Shown: positions 54,453-62,196, numbered from the stretch's first letter. The stretch is 64,000 nucleotides of DNA from JBCBTJ01 sp039818665 (GCA_039818665.1 JBCBTJ010000005.1:17010-81009); one strand, 5' to 3'. Notes: generated from the letters alone by a model not told the origin. Numbers and translations are program-made.

Positions 54453-55103
54453 ATGACAGATGCGCCGAAACCCGTGGTGCAGGCGCGGGCGAAACGCACG
54501 CGCGAAAAACTGATGACCGCGCTCGAAGAGCTCCTCAAAGAAGAAGAGTTCGAGCGCATCGCCGTCACCGACATCGCGAAGCGCGCAGGCGTGGCGGTGG
54601 GCTCGGTCTACAGCCACTTCAAAGACAAAGAGGCCTTCTTGTCCGCTCTGCTGGCCGACCGGCTCGCCACGCTGGAAGAGCGCGTCGACGCGTCCGAAAC
54701 GCTCGACGCGGATCTAATGCGCCGACTGTTCCCCGATCTGCGCGCGGCTTTGCACGCCGCCGCCAACTCCGCCTTCCAACAATCCGAGGCCGACGCCCAC
54801 ATCCTCCGCGCGATCCTGACCTATTCCCGCTTGCACCCGGATGAGTTGAAGGACCCTTGGGACGCCATGGCCCAGCGCGCCTTCAAAGGCGTCGAGACCT
54901 TGCTCGGCGCCTACAAAGACGAAATCCGGCGCGGCGACCTCGACCGGGCGGCGCGCATGGTGAACTATTTCTTCAATGCGATTTTCTTGGAGCGGATCCT
55001 CATCCCCGGCGGGTCGTCCCTCGGCGCCCTGGCGCCGGACTCGCAAGCGCTCGTCGAAGGCGCCGCCGAGATGGCCTATGGATATCTGACGACTGAGGAC
55101 TGA
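54453..55103 (+). CDS. TetR family transcriptional regulator
   Basis: A 216-residue TetR-type repressor. The N-terminal helix-turn-helix (RTREKLMTALEELLKEEEFE followed by AVTDIAKRAGVAVGSVYSHF) is clear, and the remainder is the all-helical ligand-binding domain with a Tyr/Phe-rich stretch near residue 170. ATG 54453 is preferred, since the upstream 22-codon extension would cover the palindromic operator candidate. It probably controls itself and the divergent CPBP gene. The DUF885 gene follows nine bases downstream. Confidence 0.9.
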   Translation: MTDAPKPVVQARAKRTREKLMTALEELLKEEEFERIAVTDIAKRAGVAVGSVYSHFKDKEAFLSALLADRLATLEERVDASETLDADLMRRLFPDLRAALHAAANSAFQQSEADAHILRAILTYSRLHPDELKDPWDAMAQRAFKGVETLLGAYKDEIRRGDLDRAARMVNYFFNAIFLERILIPGGSSLGALAPDSQALVEGAAEMAYGYLTTED

Positions 55104-55112
55104 CGCACCGCT

Positions 55113-56495
55113 TTGATCCCCCGCTTTATTCACCGGCTCATCTTCACCGCGGGGCTCGCCCTGGCCGCCTGCGCGCCGGAGCGGCCGACGCCGGAGCCTC
55201 ACTCACCCGAAGAGATCGCCGCCTTCGACGAGGCGATCGCCCAGATTTCCAAGCCGCTCGATTTCAGCGCCATGCGGATCGTGGTTTTCGGCGGCGGCGA
55301 GAACGCGTCGGATCAAGACGCAGCCAGCGCCCGGCGCCGCATCGACACCCATCGTGCGCGACTTGAGGCGCTCGCGCCTTTTTCCGCCGACCGGCTCGAC
55401 GCCTGCCGCGCCATTGATCTCGGCCGGGCGCGCAGCATCGCATCGGTCGGCCTTCGCGAAGCCCGGCTAGAGCATCGCTTGGCCATGGCGGATGTCGCGC
55501 TCGGCGAAGAGACGGACCGACGCGACGAGGATTGGTTCGGCCTTGAGCTGCAAAAATGGACAGATCTCGATCTGACCCCGGAGGCGGCGTTCGCCTTCGC
55601 CGAGGCTGAACTCGCCCGGGCGCAAGCGGACTTCAAAGTCCTGCAGGCCGAGCTTGGTTTCGCCGGCGACCTAGACGGCCTGGAAGCCCACCTCAACCGC
55701 GAGGCCCTGCGCCTTGCTGAAGACGCCGACATCCAAGCCCGCATGCGCGAGACCCGCGATGTAATCCGCGCGAACCTCGCCCGCGCGTTCCATGGCGACT
55801 ATGGCGCGCCGCCCGTCAAGATCCGCCGCTTCCCGCGCCCTGATCGGCTCCCCGCCGAAGCGCTCTATGACGGCGGCACGCTGCGCTACAATCCGCTGGA
55901 CGGCGTCCTAAACGCCCGGAAGGTCGATCTGCTCGTCCTGCATGAGGGCGCGCCCGGCCATCATCTGCAAATGCGCGCCGCGGCGACCGCCCGGCGCTGT
56001 CCGCGCACAGGCCTCAACCGCTTCCATTGGGCCTTCACCGAAGGCTGGGGGTCCTATGTCGAAGATCTTGGAGACACGCTCGGCGTCTACACCACGCCGG
56101 AAGCGAAGCTCTACGCCGTCGAATGGCGCATGAGCCGGGCCGCCCGGCTCGCCATGAGCATCGGCCTCCACCATCTTGGCTGGACCGAGGAGGAGGCCCG
56201 CGCCTATTGGCGCGCCGAGGCGCTCGGCCAGTCCGCGGTTGAAGATCAGCAAATCCAGCGCGCCCGCCTCTGGCCCGCCCGCACCGCCGCCTATCTCTAC
56301 GGCGCGGACATGTTCCGCCGCATGCGCGCCCTCTACATGGCCGACGGCCGCGGCGACCTCCGCGACTTCCACGACCTCGCCCTCACCTACGGCCCCATGC
56401 CCCCGCAAGCCTTCGAAGCCCTCATCCGCCGCGCCGTCATCGAACGCCAAACCGGCGCGCCTTGGCATCCGAGCGGGGCGGTTTTGGCGCGGTGA
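55113..56495 (+). CDS. DUF885 family lipoprotein, putative metallopeptidase
   Basis: A 460-residue protein starting at TTG 55113, with a lipobox LAAC (Cys20) that predicts membrane anchoring. The DUF885 hallmark HEGAPGHH (residues 277-284) and the later TEGWGSYVEDLG segment give the HExxH-like variant and Glu expected for zinc binding. Family length is often 550-600 residues, so this is a short form lacking part of the N-terminal region. With the M1 and M17 enzymes nearby it suggests exported peptide digestion. Confidence 0.85.
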   Translation: MIPRFIHRLIFTAGLALAACAPERPTPEPHSPEEIAAFDEAIAQISKPLDFSAMRIVVFGGGENASDQDAASARRRIDTHRARLEALAPFSADRLDACRAIDLGRARSIASVGLREARLEHRLAMADVALGEETDRRDEDWFGLELQKWTDLDLTPEAAFAFAEAELARAQADFKVLQAELGFAGDLDGLEAHLNREALRLAEDADIQARMRETRDVIRANLARAFHGDYGAPPVKIRRFPRPDRLPAEALYDGGTLRYNPLDGVLNARKVDLLVLHEGAPGHHLQMRAAATARRCPRTGLNRFHWAFTEGWGSYVEDLGDTLGVYTTPEAKLYAVEWRMSRAARLAMSIGLHHLGWTEEEARAYWRAEALGQSAVEDQQIQRARLWPARTAAYLYGADMFRRMRALYMADGRGDLRDFHDLALTYGPMPPQAFEALIRRAVIERQTGAPWHPSGAVLAR

Positions 56496-56510
56496 GCGCC
56501 GCAGGGTCGG

Positions 56511-57062
56511 CTAGGCGAAAGCCTCTACGTCCGGCTGACGACGCGCTTGCAGCTTATGGTATTGATGCGCGCCATATATCCCCTGAACGATCATGACTGG
56601 GCAAATGATGCTCCAGAGGATGCCTTCCAGCATCAATTGCCCGACCGCGATCGAATAGATGTAGCCCAGCCAATTCAGGATAAACGGCGTCAAGCCAATG
56701 ATCATCGCGATCCGAGATAGCTTCCAGAACGCGAAGACCATCGTGATCAAGGCCAGAGCCAAGAACAAGATCGTCCCCACCAGCATTCCAACATGCTCGG
56801 CCGCGAGTTCGTCTCCTTGCGCGGCTCTCTCCCAAGCGTATTCGGGCAACGTCGCGAACAGAACGATCGCTGAAAGGGTCCCGACGATCGCGAACAAGGC
56901 CAAACCAGCGCCGCCAAGGCGCGCGCGTCTAAGCGCCTCGCCGAGCTCTCTCCTATAGATCCGATCGGGGTCTTCGGGTCTTGGCGGCCGCTGCAGCTCG
57001 GGCGTCGCCTCGGACCGCTTCTTATAGGCGCGCGCAGTGCGTCGCCGGTTTCGCAAGGCCAT
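56511..57062 (-). CDS. Small integral membrane protein, unknown function
   Basis: A 183-residue protein with a basic N-terminal region (about residues 1-48). Four hydrophobic helices follow (about 50-72, 90-112, 114-134 and 140-162), with a polar tail. No family is recognised. It is convergent with the DUF885 gene and divergent from thiC. The local codon use is slightly less GC-rich than neighbouring genes. Confidence 0.65.
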   Translation of the reverse strand: MALRNRRRTARAYKKRSEATPELQRPPRPEDPDRIYRRELGEALRRARLGGAGLALFAIVGTLSAIVLFATLPEYAWERAAQGDELAAEHVGMLVGTILFLALALITMVFAFWKLSRIAMIIGLTPFILNWLGYIYSIAVGQLMLEGILWSIICPVMIVQGIYGAHQYHKLQARRQPDVEAFA

Positions 57063-57170
57063 GCCAGGCTCCCAAGTCGCAGCTTCACCTTAAGTAGGAC
57101 TGTCGAAGCGACCAAATGCAAAGATCAGGCCGCACTTGGCATCCGGGCGGGCCAGCTCTACAGTGACCCC

Positions 57171-57265
57171 ATCCGAGGGGCGCGCAGGGTAAGCGCTGAG
57201 ATGGAGCTGACGCCGCTCCAGCACCCTTTGAACCTGATCCGGGTCGCGCCGGCGTAGGAACGGAA
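57171..57265 (+). ncRNA. TPP riboswitch (THI element) aptamer
   Basis: The signature blocks of the thiamine pyrophosphate riboswitch are in order: GGGGCGC near 57176, CTGAGA at 57196-57201, ACCCTTTGAACCTGATC around 57223, and CCGGCGTAGGAA ending near 57260. GGAGC and GCTCC form the variable arm. The usual UAAU loop is CGCG here. The closing stem is short (TCCG with CGGA). It should switch thiC off when TPP is bound. Confidence 0.93.
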
Positions 57266-57286
57266 CCGAGACGCTAAACGCTCCCC

Positions 57287-57366
57287 GGGTCTTCGCAGGC
57301 TCGCACGGCCAGAAAAGTGGCCACCGGTTTTCGATTAAGCCGTGCGACCGACAAAGATGGAGACCC
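57287..57366 (+). promoter_or_regulatory. Predicted thiC expression platform masking the ribosome site
   Basis: GGGTCTTC (57287-57294) can pair with GGAGACCC (57359-57366), covering the GGAG ribosome site next to the thiC ATG. Inside that loop TCGCACGGC (57301-57309) pairs perfectly with GCCGTGCGA (57339-57347). This fits translational OFF control by the upstream TPP aptamer. Confidence 0.55.
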
Positions 57367-57369
57367 ATG

Positions 57370-59322
57370 ATGAACAAGCCCGCAGACCAATCCGCTTTCG
57401 AAACCCCGAAAGTCACCACCGGCCCGCTGCCCGCCAGCCGCAAGGTCTACACCCACCCCGCGGCCGACCCCGCCCTCAACGTCCCCCGGCGGATGATCGA
57501 TCTGCACCCCTCGGCCAATGAGGAGCCCGTCCCGGTCTATGACACCTCGGGCCCCTACTCCGACCCGTCGGTGACCATCGATGTCGAAAAAGGCCTCGCC
57601 CGCCACCGGACCGACTGGGTCCTCGCGCGCGGCGGCGTCGAGGCCTATGACGGCCGCGAGGTGAAACCGGAGGACAATGGCGGCGCCACCGGCAAATACC
57701 TCGCCCGCGAATTCCCGGTCCGCAACCGCCCCCTCAGAGCCAAAGACTTCGACCCCACAAGCGACCGCGCCGGCGCAGCCGCCGGGGCGTCAGCCCCGAA
57801 CAGCGGCGAGCAAGCAAAAAGACACCCCGTCACCCAATACGAATTCGCCAAAGCCGGCATCATCACCAAGGAGATGATCTACGTCGCCGAGCGCGAGAAC
57901 CTCGGCCGCCAGGCCGCCGTCGAGGGCGCCGCCGAGACCATCGCCCAGGGCGAGAGCTTCGGCGCGGCCATTCCGGAGTTCATCACCCCCGAATTCGTCC
58001 GCGACGAGATCGCCCGCGGCCGCGCCATCATCCCGGCCAATATCAACCACCCCGAGCTCGAGCCCCAGATCATCGGCCGCAACTTCCTCGTGAAGATCAA
58101 CGCCAATATCGGCAATTCCGCCGTCGCCTCCTCCGTCGAGGAAGAAGTCGAGAAAATGGTCTGGGCGACCCGTTGGGGCGCAGACAATGTCATGGACCTC
58201 TCAACCGGGCGCAACATCCACAACACGCGCGAGTGGATCATCCGCAACAGCCCCGTCCCCATCGGCACGGTGCCGATCTACCAGGCCCTCGAAAAGGTCG
58301 ACGGCGTCGCCGAAGATCTCACTTGGGAGGTCTATCGCGACACCCTGATCGAACAGGCCGAACAGGGCGTCGACTATTTCACCATCCACGCCGGCGTGCG
58401 CCTCGCTTACATCCACCTCACCGCCGACCGCGTCACCGGCATCGTCTCCCGCGGCGGCTCGATCATGGCGAAATGGATGCTCGCCCACCACACGGAGAGC
58501 TTCCTCTACGAGCGCTTCGACGAGATTTGCGACATCATGCGCGCCTATGACGTCTCGTTCTCACTCGGTGACGGCCTCCGCCCCGGCTCCATCGCCGACG
58601 CCAATGACGCGGCCCAATTCGCCGAGCTCGAAACCCTGGGCGAGCTCACCAAGATCGCGCATGAGCGCGGCTGCCAAGTGATGATCGAAGGCCCGGGCCA
58701 TGTGCCCATGCACAAGATCAAAGTGAACATGGACAAGCAGCTGCGCGAATGCGGCGAGGCGCCCTTCTACACGCTCGGCCCCCTCACCACCGACATCGCG
58801 CCCGGCTACGACCACATCACCTCCGGCATCGGCGCGGCCATGATCGGCTGGTACGGCACGGCCATGCTCTGCTACGTCACCCCGAAGGAGCATCTCGGCC
58901 TGCCCGACCGCGACGATGTGAAGGTGGGCGTGATCACCTACCGCCTCGCCGCCCACGCGGCCGACCTCGCCAAGGGCCACCCGGCCGCGCAGATCCGCGA
59001 CGACGCCCTCTCCCGCGCCCGGTTCGAGTTCCGCTGGGAGGACCAGTTCAATCTCAGCCTCGACCCCGAAACCGCCCGCGACTTCCACGACCAGACCCTG
59101 CCGAAAGAGGCCCACAAGGTCGCGCACTTTTGCAGCATGTGCGGCCCGAAATTCTGCTCCATGAAAATCACGCAGGATGTGCGCGACTACGCCGACGGCC
59201 TGAGCGATAATGAGAAGGCCGACCTGGAGCGCCGCGCACGCGAAGCGGAGGACGGCATGCGCGCGAAGAGCGCGGAGTTTTTGGAGAAAGGCGGGGAGAT
59301 CTACCAGGCGTTAGAAAATTAA
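57370..59322 (+). CDS. thiC: Phosphomethylpyrimidine synthase ThiC
   Basis: A 650-residue radical SAM enzyme that converts aminoimidazole ribotide into the pyrimidine of thiamine. The C-terminal iron-sulfur motif CSMCGPKFC (Cys588, Cys591, Cys596) is intact. An Ala/Gly-rich insert (AAAGASAPNSGEQAK) lies about residues 136-152. ATG 57370 is spaced seven bases from GGAG; an ATG three bases upstream is also possible. The gene is preceded by a TPP riboswitch and is the last GC-rich gene before an AT-rich insert. Confidence 0.96.
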   Translation: MNKPADQSAFETPKVTTGPLPASRKVYTHPAADPALNVPRRMIDLHPSANEEPVPVYDTSGPYSDPSVTIDVEKGLARHRTDWVLARGGVEAYDGREVKPEDNGGATGKYLAREFPVRNRPLRAKDFDPTSDRAGAAAGASAPNSGEQAKRHPVTQYEFAKAGIITKEMIYVAERENLGRQAAVEGAAETIAQGESFGAAIPEFITPEFVRDEIARGRAIIPANINHPELEPQIIGRNFLVKINANIGNSAVASSVEEEVEKMVWATRWGADNVMDLSTGRNIHNTREWIIRNSPVPIGTVPIYQALEKVDGVAEDLTWEVYRDTLIEQAEQGVDYFTIHAGVRLAYIHLTADRVTGIVSRGGSIMAKWMLAHHTESFLYERFDEICDIMRAYDVSFSLGDGLRPGSIADANDAAQFAELETLGELTKIAHERGCQVMIEGPGHVPMHKIKVNMDKQLRECGEAPFYTLGPLTTDIAPGYDHITSGIGAAMIGWYGTAMLCYVTPKEHLGLPDRDDVKVGVITYRLAAHAADLAKGHPAAQIRDDALSRARFEFRWEDQFNLSLDPETARDFHDQTLPKEAHKVAHFCSMCGPKFCSMKITQDVRDYADGLSDNEKADLERRAREAEDGMRAKSAEFLEKGGEIYQALEN

Positions 59323-59326
59323 CCAC

Positions 59327-59356
59327 TTGACGAGATGGTAGACACAGCGCTGATAT
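59327..59356 (+). promoter_or_regulatory. Candidate promoter and repeated motif before the HTH-DUF433 antitoxin gene
   Basis: TTGACG (59327-59332) and TGATAT (59351-59356) are spaced by 18 bases. The word ATGGTAG occurs twice here, around 59335 and 59355, which could be half-sites for autorepression by the antitoxin. The assignment is by pattern only. Confidence 0.35.
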
Positions 59357-59370
59357 GGTAGCTTTTGTTC

Positions 59371-60063
59371 ATGTTTAGTTCTGGAAAAAAATTTGTTGGA
59401 AAGGGTGTTTACACGATTCCGGAGGCAACAAGGCTGACGGGAGCGGGTTACGAAACAATGCGTAGGTGGCTACTCGGATATAGCTACAAGTACAAAGGAA
59501 AGTTCGTCGAAAAACCACCGATATTTGAAGCCGAGTTCGGCAAAATCGACGGCGAACTGATAATCTCGTTTCAAGACTTGATTGAGCTTCTTTTTGTTGT
59601 GCGCTTCAGAAGCAAGAAGGTAAAATGGGGCGTAATCCACGAAGCATTCGACAAAGCCAAGGAACGATTTGAATCTAACCATCCGTTCTCAAGACTGAAT
59701 TACCGAACAGACGGAAAACGCATTTTTGAGGATGGCGAGTCAGAGAAGGGCCGTCAGTTTACTGACCTAAACACCGACCAGATAGTCTTTGCAGACTTCA
59801 TCGACCGCACCCTTTCGAAGGGCATCGAATTTTCGAACCGCGAAGCAAGTATTTGGTTTCCCAAATTCCCCTCGAAAATAATCGTGTTGGACCCAAAAAG
59901 ATCTTTCGGCAGACCAATAATAAGCAGAACCGGCGTCCCCACGGAGGTCATATTCGCCGCGTATGAAGCAGACGAAGATTACTCGCTCGTAGCTCGCGAC
60001 TTCGATATCCGTATTCAGGAAGTTCAGTCGGCTGTGAAATTTCAACAACGGTTGGCAGCTTGA
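59371..60063 (+). CDS. Antitoxin-like protein with N-terminal HTH and C-terminal DUF433
   Basis: A 230-residue protein, AT-rich and with rare codons relative to its neighbours. It begins with a MerR-like helix-turn-helix (GVYTIPEATRLTGAGYETMRRWL) and ends with a DUF433 domain (GRPIISRTGVPTEVIFAAYEADEDYSLVARDF), the DNA-binding module of many antitoxins. A middle region of about 110 residues is unassigned. The toxin gene overlaps its stop (TTGA). ATG 59371 is chosen over a TTG two codons earlier. Base composition suggests recent transfer. Confidence 0.8.
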   Translation: MFSSGKKFVGKGVYTIPEATRLTGAGYETMRRWLLGYSYKYKGKFVEKPPIFEAEFGKIDGELIISFQDLIELLFVVRFRSKKVKWGVIHEAFDKAKERFESNHPFSRLNYRTDGKRIFEDGESEKGRQFTDLNTDQIVFADFIDRTLSKGIEFSNREASIWFPKFPSKIIVLDPKRSFGRPIISRTGVPTEVIFAAYEADEDYSLVARDFDIRIQEVQSAVKFQQRLAA

Positions 60064-60452
60064 ATTTCTTCTTCGACAACAATTTGTCACCAGATTTGGC
60101 GCACGGGCTCCAACACCTCCGACAGAGCTTTGGCGAAAGCATCATCCACTTGCGAGATCGTTACCCAGACAATGTAGCAGACGCAGAGTGGCTGAACGAA
60201 CTAGCTTCAGAAGGAGGATGGTCAGTCATATCAGGAGATCGCTTTAAAAAGAATCCAGCGGAACGAAACGCCGTAAGGAACCCTCGGTTGAACGTGTTCA
60301 TTATGGCGAAGGGATTTGTGAAAAAACGTAGCTGGGAGCGAACGAAAATTATGATCGCTCAGTGGGAGGACATTTCTGCAACAGCTAGCGCCACTCAAGG
60401 TGGTGTGTACGAAGTACGAACCCGCGGCAAGATAATGCCTTACCAACCATGA
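60060..60452 (+). CDS. PIN-like domain toxin of a toxin-antitoxin pair
   Basis: A 130-residue protein starting at TTG 60060, whose bases overlap the antitoxin stop. It opens with NFFFDNNLSPDLAHGL and continues with DAEWLNELASEGGWSVISGD, the acidic residues expected for the PIN-like nuclease fold of the VapC45/DUF5615 group. It is predicted to cleave RNA when free and to be held inactive by the upstream DUF433 protein. It is as AT-rich as its partner. Confidence 0.8.
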   Translation: MNFFFDNNLSPDLAHGLQHLRQSFGESIIHLRDRYPDNVADAEWLNELASEGGWSVISGDRFKKNPAERNAVRNPRLNVFIMAKGFVKKRSWERTKIMIAQWEDISATASATQGGVYEVRTRGKIMPYQP

Positions 60453-60471
60453 AGCCTGCACCGCTTCGCGT

Positions 60472-60533
60472 ATGGCGGGCCTTGGCCCGCCATGGGCTCG
60501 CTCCGGCGGCAGGCTGAAGCCCGCCCTACGCGC
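60472..60533 (-). repeat. REP-like element, type 1, copy A
   Basis: Read on the minus strand it begins with GTAG (60529-60526) followed by GGCGGGCTTCAGCCTGCC, then a GC-rich spacer and the hairpin GGCGGGCC/GGCCCGCC (60474-60491). A near-identical copy lies at 60943-61012. GTAG at the head of a short hairpin is characteristic of REP sequences. Confidence 0.75.
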
Positions 60534-60548
60534 CGTGTGCCAGCAAGC

Positions 60549-60639
60549 GTAGGGTGCATGGAGCGCAGCGATATGCACCGTCCGCCCTCGCAGGGCGCGC
60601 CGAGGGTGCATATCGGCTTTTGGCCTCCATGCACCCTAC
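60549..60639. repeat. Inverted pair of REP-like elements (REPIN/BIME-like)
   Basis: The left half (60549-60579) starts GTAG and forms the hairpin GGTGCAT/ATGCACC. The right half (60605-60639) is the same element on the minus strand, ending CTAC. Both share TGGAG and GATAT flanks around variable loops. Two such inverted elements form a typical mobile REP doublet. No transposase of the RAYT type is in the window. Confidence 0.75.
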
Positions 60640-60645
60640 GTCTCT

Positions 60646-60792
60646 CTACTTCCTCGGCTTGTTCCCCAAATGCTCCAGGCCGCCGACCTGGCCGGGTTTC
60701 TGCGAGGGCTGGGACATGTTGTTCTTGGGTTTGACATTGTGCGCCGCCTTCGGCTTGCGCGCTTCCTTGCCCTTCTTGTTGCCCTTGGCCAT
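60646..60792 (-). CDS. Very small basic protein, unknown function
   Basis: A 48-residue ORF starting at ATG 60792 with AAAGGA eight bases upstream. It is dominated by Lys, Gly, Asn and Pro (starts MAKGNKKGKEARKPK) and has no hydrophobic segment. Short proteins with a similar MAKG/EAKKPK start are, to my knowledge, annotated as hypothetical in many alphaproteobacteria, so it may be real. It lies between REP-like elements, which often flank such small genes. Confidence 0.55.
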   Translation of the reverse strand: MAKGNKKGKEARKPKAAHNVKPKNNMSQPSQKPGQVGGLEHLGNKPRK

Positions 60793-60942
60793 GGGATGGG
60801 TCCTTTCAGGGAGGGCCAAGCGCCCTCCGCTTGAGCCGCCCGGAAGGGGCGCCGCAAGCGGCCACGTCTAGCACGCCCCCGCGCGCGCGTACGCACGCCA
60901 CAGCAACGTCGCCCCGCAAATCCGCGACCCCACACTCCACGT

Positions 60943-61012
60943 CAGGCGGGCCTTGGCCCGCCATGGGTGCTGCGGCTCGCTCCGGCGGCGGGCTGAAGTC
61001 CGCCCTACGCGC
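60943..61012 (-). repeat. REP-like element, type 1, copy B
   Basis: It repeats copy A with an extra few bases in the spacer: GTAG (61008-61005) followed by GGCGGACTTCAGCCCGCC and the hairpin GGCGGGCC/GGCCCGCC (60945-60962). The two copies bracket the inverted REP pair and the 48-residue gene. Confidence 0.75.
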
Positions 61013-61070
61013 CGCGCGCCGAATACCAAATCCGCTAGGCGAATAATCGCCCGCCGTGCATAATGCGCTT

Positions 61071-61304
61071 ATGCAAAACGAGGTTTTCCCCCGCATCACG
61101 GTCAATCCCGACGTCTGTTTCGGCAAGCCGACTGTGCGCGGCATGCGCATCCGCGTGACCGATGTGCTGGACATGCTGGCGGGCGGCGCCACCCGCGCCG
61201 AAATCCTCGACAGCTTTCCCTACCTCGAAGACGCCGACATCTCGGCCTGCCTCGCCTACGCCGCCAAGGCCACAGCCAACCCGCTCGCCTTCGCCGCCGA
61301 ATAG
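61071..61304 (+). CDS. DUF433 antitoxin
   Basis: A 77-residue DUF433 protein (RITVNPDVCFGKPTVRGMRIRV, then GGATRAEILDSFPYLEDADI), a small DNA-binding fold acting as antitoxin to PIN-like toxins. It is normal length and as GC-rich as the genome, unlike the earlier pair. GTG 61056 five codons upstream is an alternative start. The toxin gene begins four bases after its stop. Confidence 0.88.
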   Translation: MQNEVFPRITVNPDVCFGKPTVRGMRIRVTDVLDMLAGGATRAEILDSFPYLEDADISACLAYAAKATANPLAFAAE

Positions 61305-61307
61305 GGC

Positions 61308-61637
61308 ATGCGTTTCATTGTCGACGCCAATTTGCCGCCGCATCTCGTCGCATGGTTGCGCGAACAAGGTGGCGAAGCGGAGCACTCCAACGATCTACTG
61401 GGCGTCGGGGCGACAGACACCGACATCCTCGACGCAGCGAACGTGGACGGAGGCGTCATCGTCTCGAAGGACCGTGATTTCCGCCGTTTGGTGACCGACG
61501 ATCCTCCGCCCCAACTCCTCTGGGTTCGGATCGGCAACGCGACCAACGCGAAGCTCATCGCACTGTTCGAGCGAAGATTCGAAGCGGCGCTCGCCGAGCT
61601 CAAGGCGGGCGAACTGCACGTCGAACTGCGCGATTGA
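61308..61637 (+). CDS. DUF5615 PIN-like toxin
   Basis: A 109-residue protein with MRFIVDANLPPHLVAWL, then GATDTDILDAANVDGG and IVSKDRDFRRL, the DUF5615 form of the PIN-like nuclease with its acidic residues. Together with the upstream DUF433 protein it makes a compact toxin-antitoxin operon, the second of the same fold pairing within 2.3 kb. Confidence 0.88.
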   Translation: MRFIVDANLPPHLVAWLREQGGEAEHSNDLLGVGATDTDILDAANVDGGVIVSKDRDFRRLVTDDPPPQLLWVRIGNATNAKLIALFERRFEAALAELKAGELHVELRD

Positions 61638-61707
61638 AGACCCAGTTGGGCTGACCCCGCCCCGCCAATCTATCCCCCGCCCCCGCACCCCATGCGACAC
61701 TCCTCCC

Positions 61708-62070
61708 ATGGATCGCGCAGACCTGCTCCGTTTTTACGCCGCCACGCGCGTCTGGCTGTGGCCGGTTTTGTGGTGGCGCCTGTGGCGGCTGGACGCCGAG
61801 ATGGCGGCGCGTAGGGCGCGCGGGGAGACCGTGCTGGCGGAGGTCATCACCAATGGCTACGGGGCTTTGCGCGTGCGCTGGATCGTGCGGACCGCGGCGC
61901 CGAGCCGCTGGCGCCCGGACGGCCCGGACCGCGCCGGCCTCGCCGATCTCGACGCCTATGCGGAGGGCTTCGCGGCCGCCGCCGGCGGCGCGATGATCCC
62001 GCCCGGCCGGCGCGTCCCGACACGCCGGGCGCCGATCTATCCCCCCTTCGCGCACCTGGAGCCCGGCTAG
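61708..62070 (+). CDS. Hypothetical protein, Trp-rich N-terminus
   Basis: A 120-residue protein with an unusual aromatic stretch (TRVWLWPVLWWRLWRLDAE) that could be a membrane-interacting amphipathic helix. A basic, proline-containing C-terminal half follows. No family is recognised. Codon use is that of the genome, supporting a real gene, but the start lacks a clear ribosome site. Confidence 0.5.
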   Translation: MDRADLLRFYAATRVWLWPVLWWRLWRLDAEMAARRARGETVLAEVITNGYGALRVRWIVRTAAPSRWRPDGPDRAGLADLDAYAEGFAAAAGGAMIPPGRRVPTRRAPIYPPFAHLEPG

Positions 62071-62126
62071 CCGCGACGCTCTTTCCATAAACTCAAACGT
62101 CTCGCCGGACCGATCCCGATCGGTGC

Positions 62127-62196
62127 GGATACACGCGCTGGGCCCTGCGTTTCCGCCGGGCGCGGCCCTACCTGACGGGGCCCAGATCGTGTATCC
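62127..62196 (+). other. Large inverted repeat in the leader of a secreted protein gene
   Basis: GGATACACG (62127-62135) and CTGGGCCC (62138-62145) are matched by GGGCCCAG (62178-62185) and CGTGTATCC (62188-62196), with a two-base internal mismatch and a 32-base loop. The structure ends 35 bases before ATG 62232. A second weak hairpin follows it (62196-62216). Confidence 0.5.

Larger units (their letters stand above)
57063..57369 (+). other. 307-bp thiC leader region
   Basis: The region between the small membrane protein and thiC has no coding potential. It holds the TPP riboswitch aptamer (about 57171-57265), then a long-range SD-masking helix and a 9-bp hairpin, described separately. The thiC promoter should lie in 57063-57170. 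Confidence 0.7.

Noticed and set aside
60492..60871. Short open frames across the REP cluster
   Set aside because: They are read through repeat hairpins in several frames and have no ribosome sites or family similarity.
62109..62124. ACCGATC-CC-GATCGGT palindrome as an operator
   Set aside because: Short and GC-balanced, with no regulator gene nearby and no second copy found. Kept only as part of the structured leader region.
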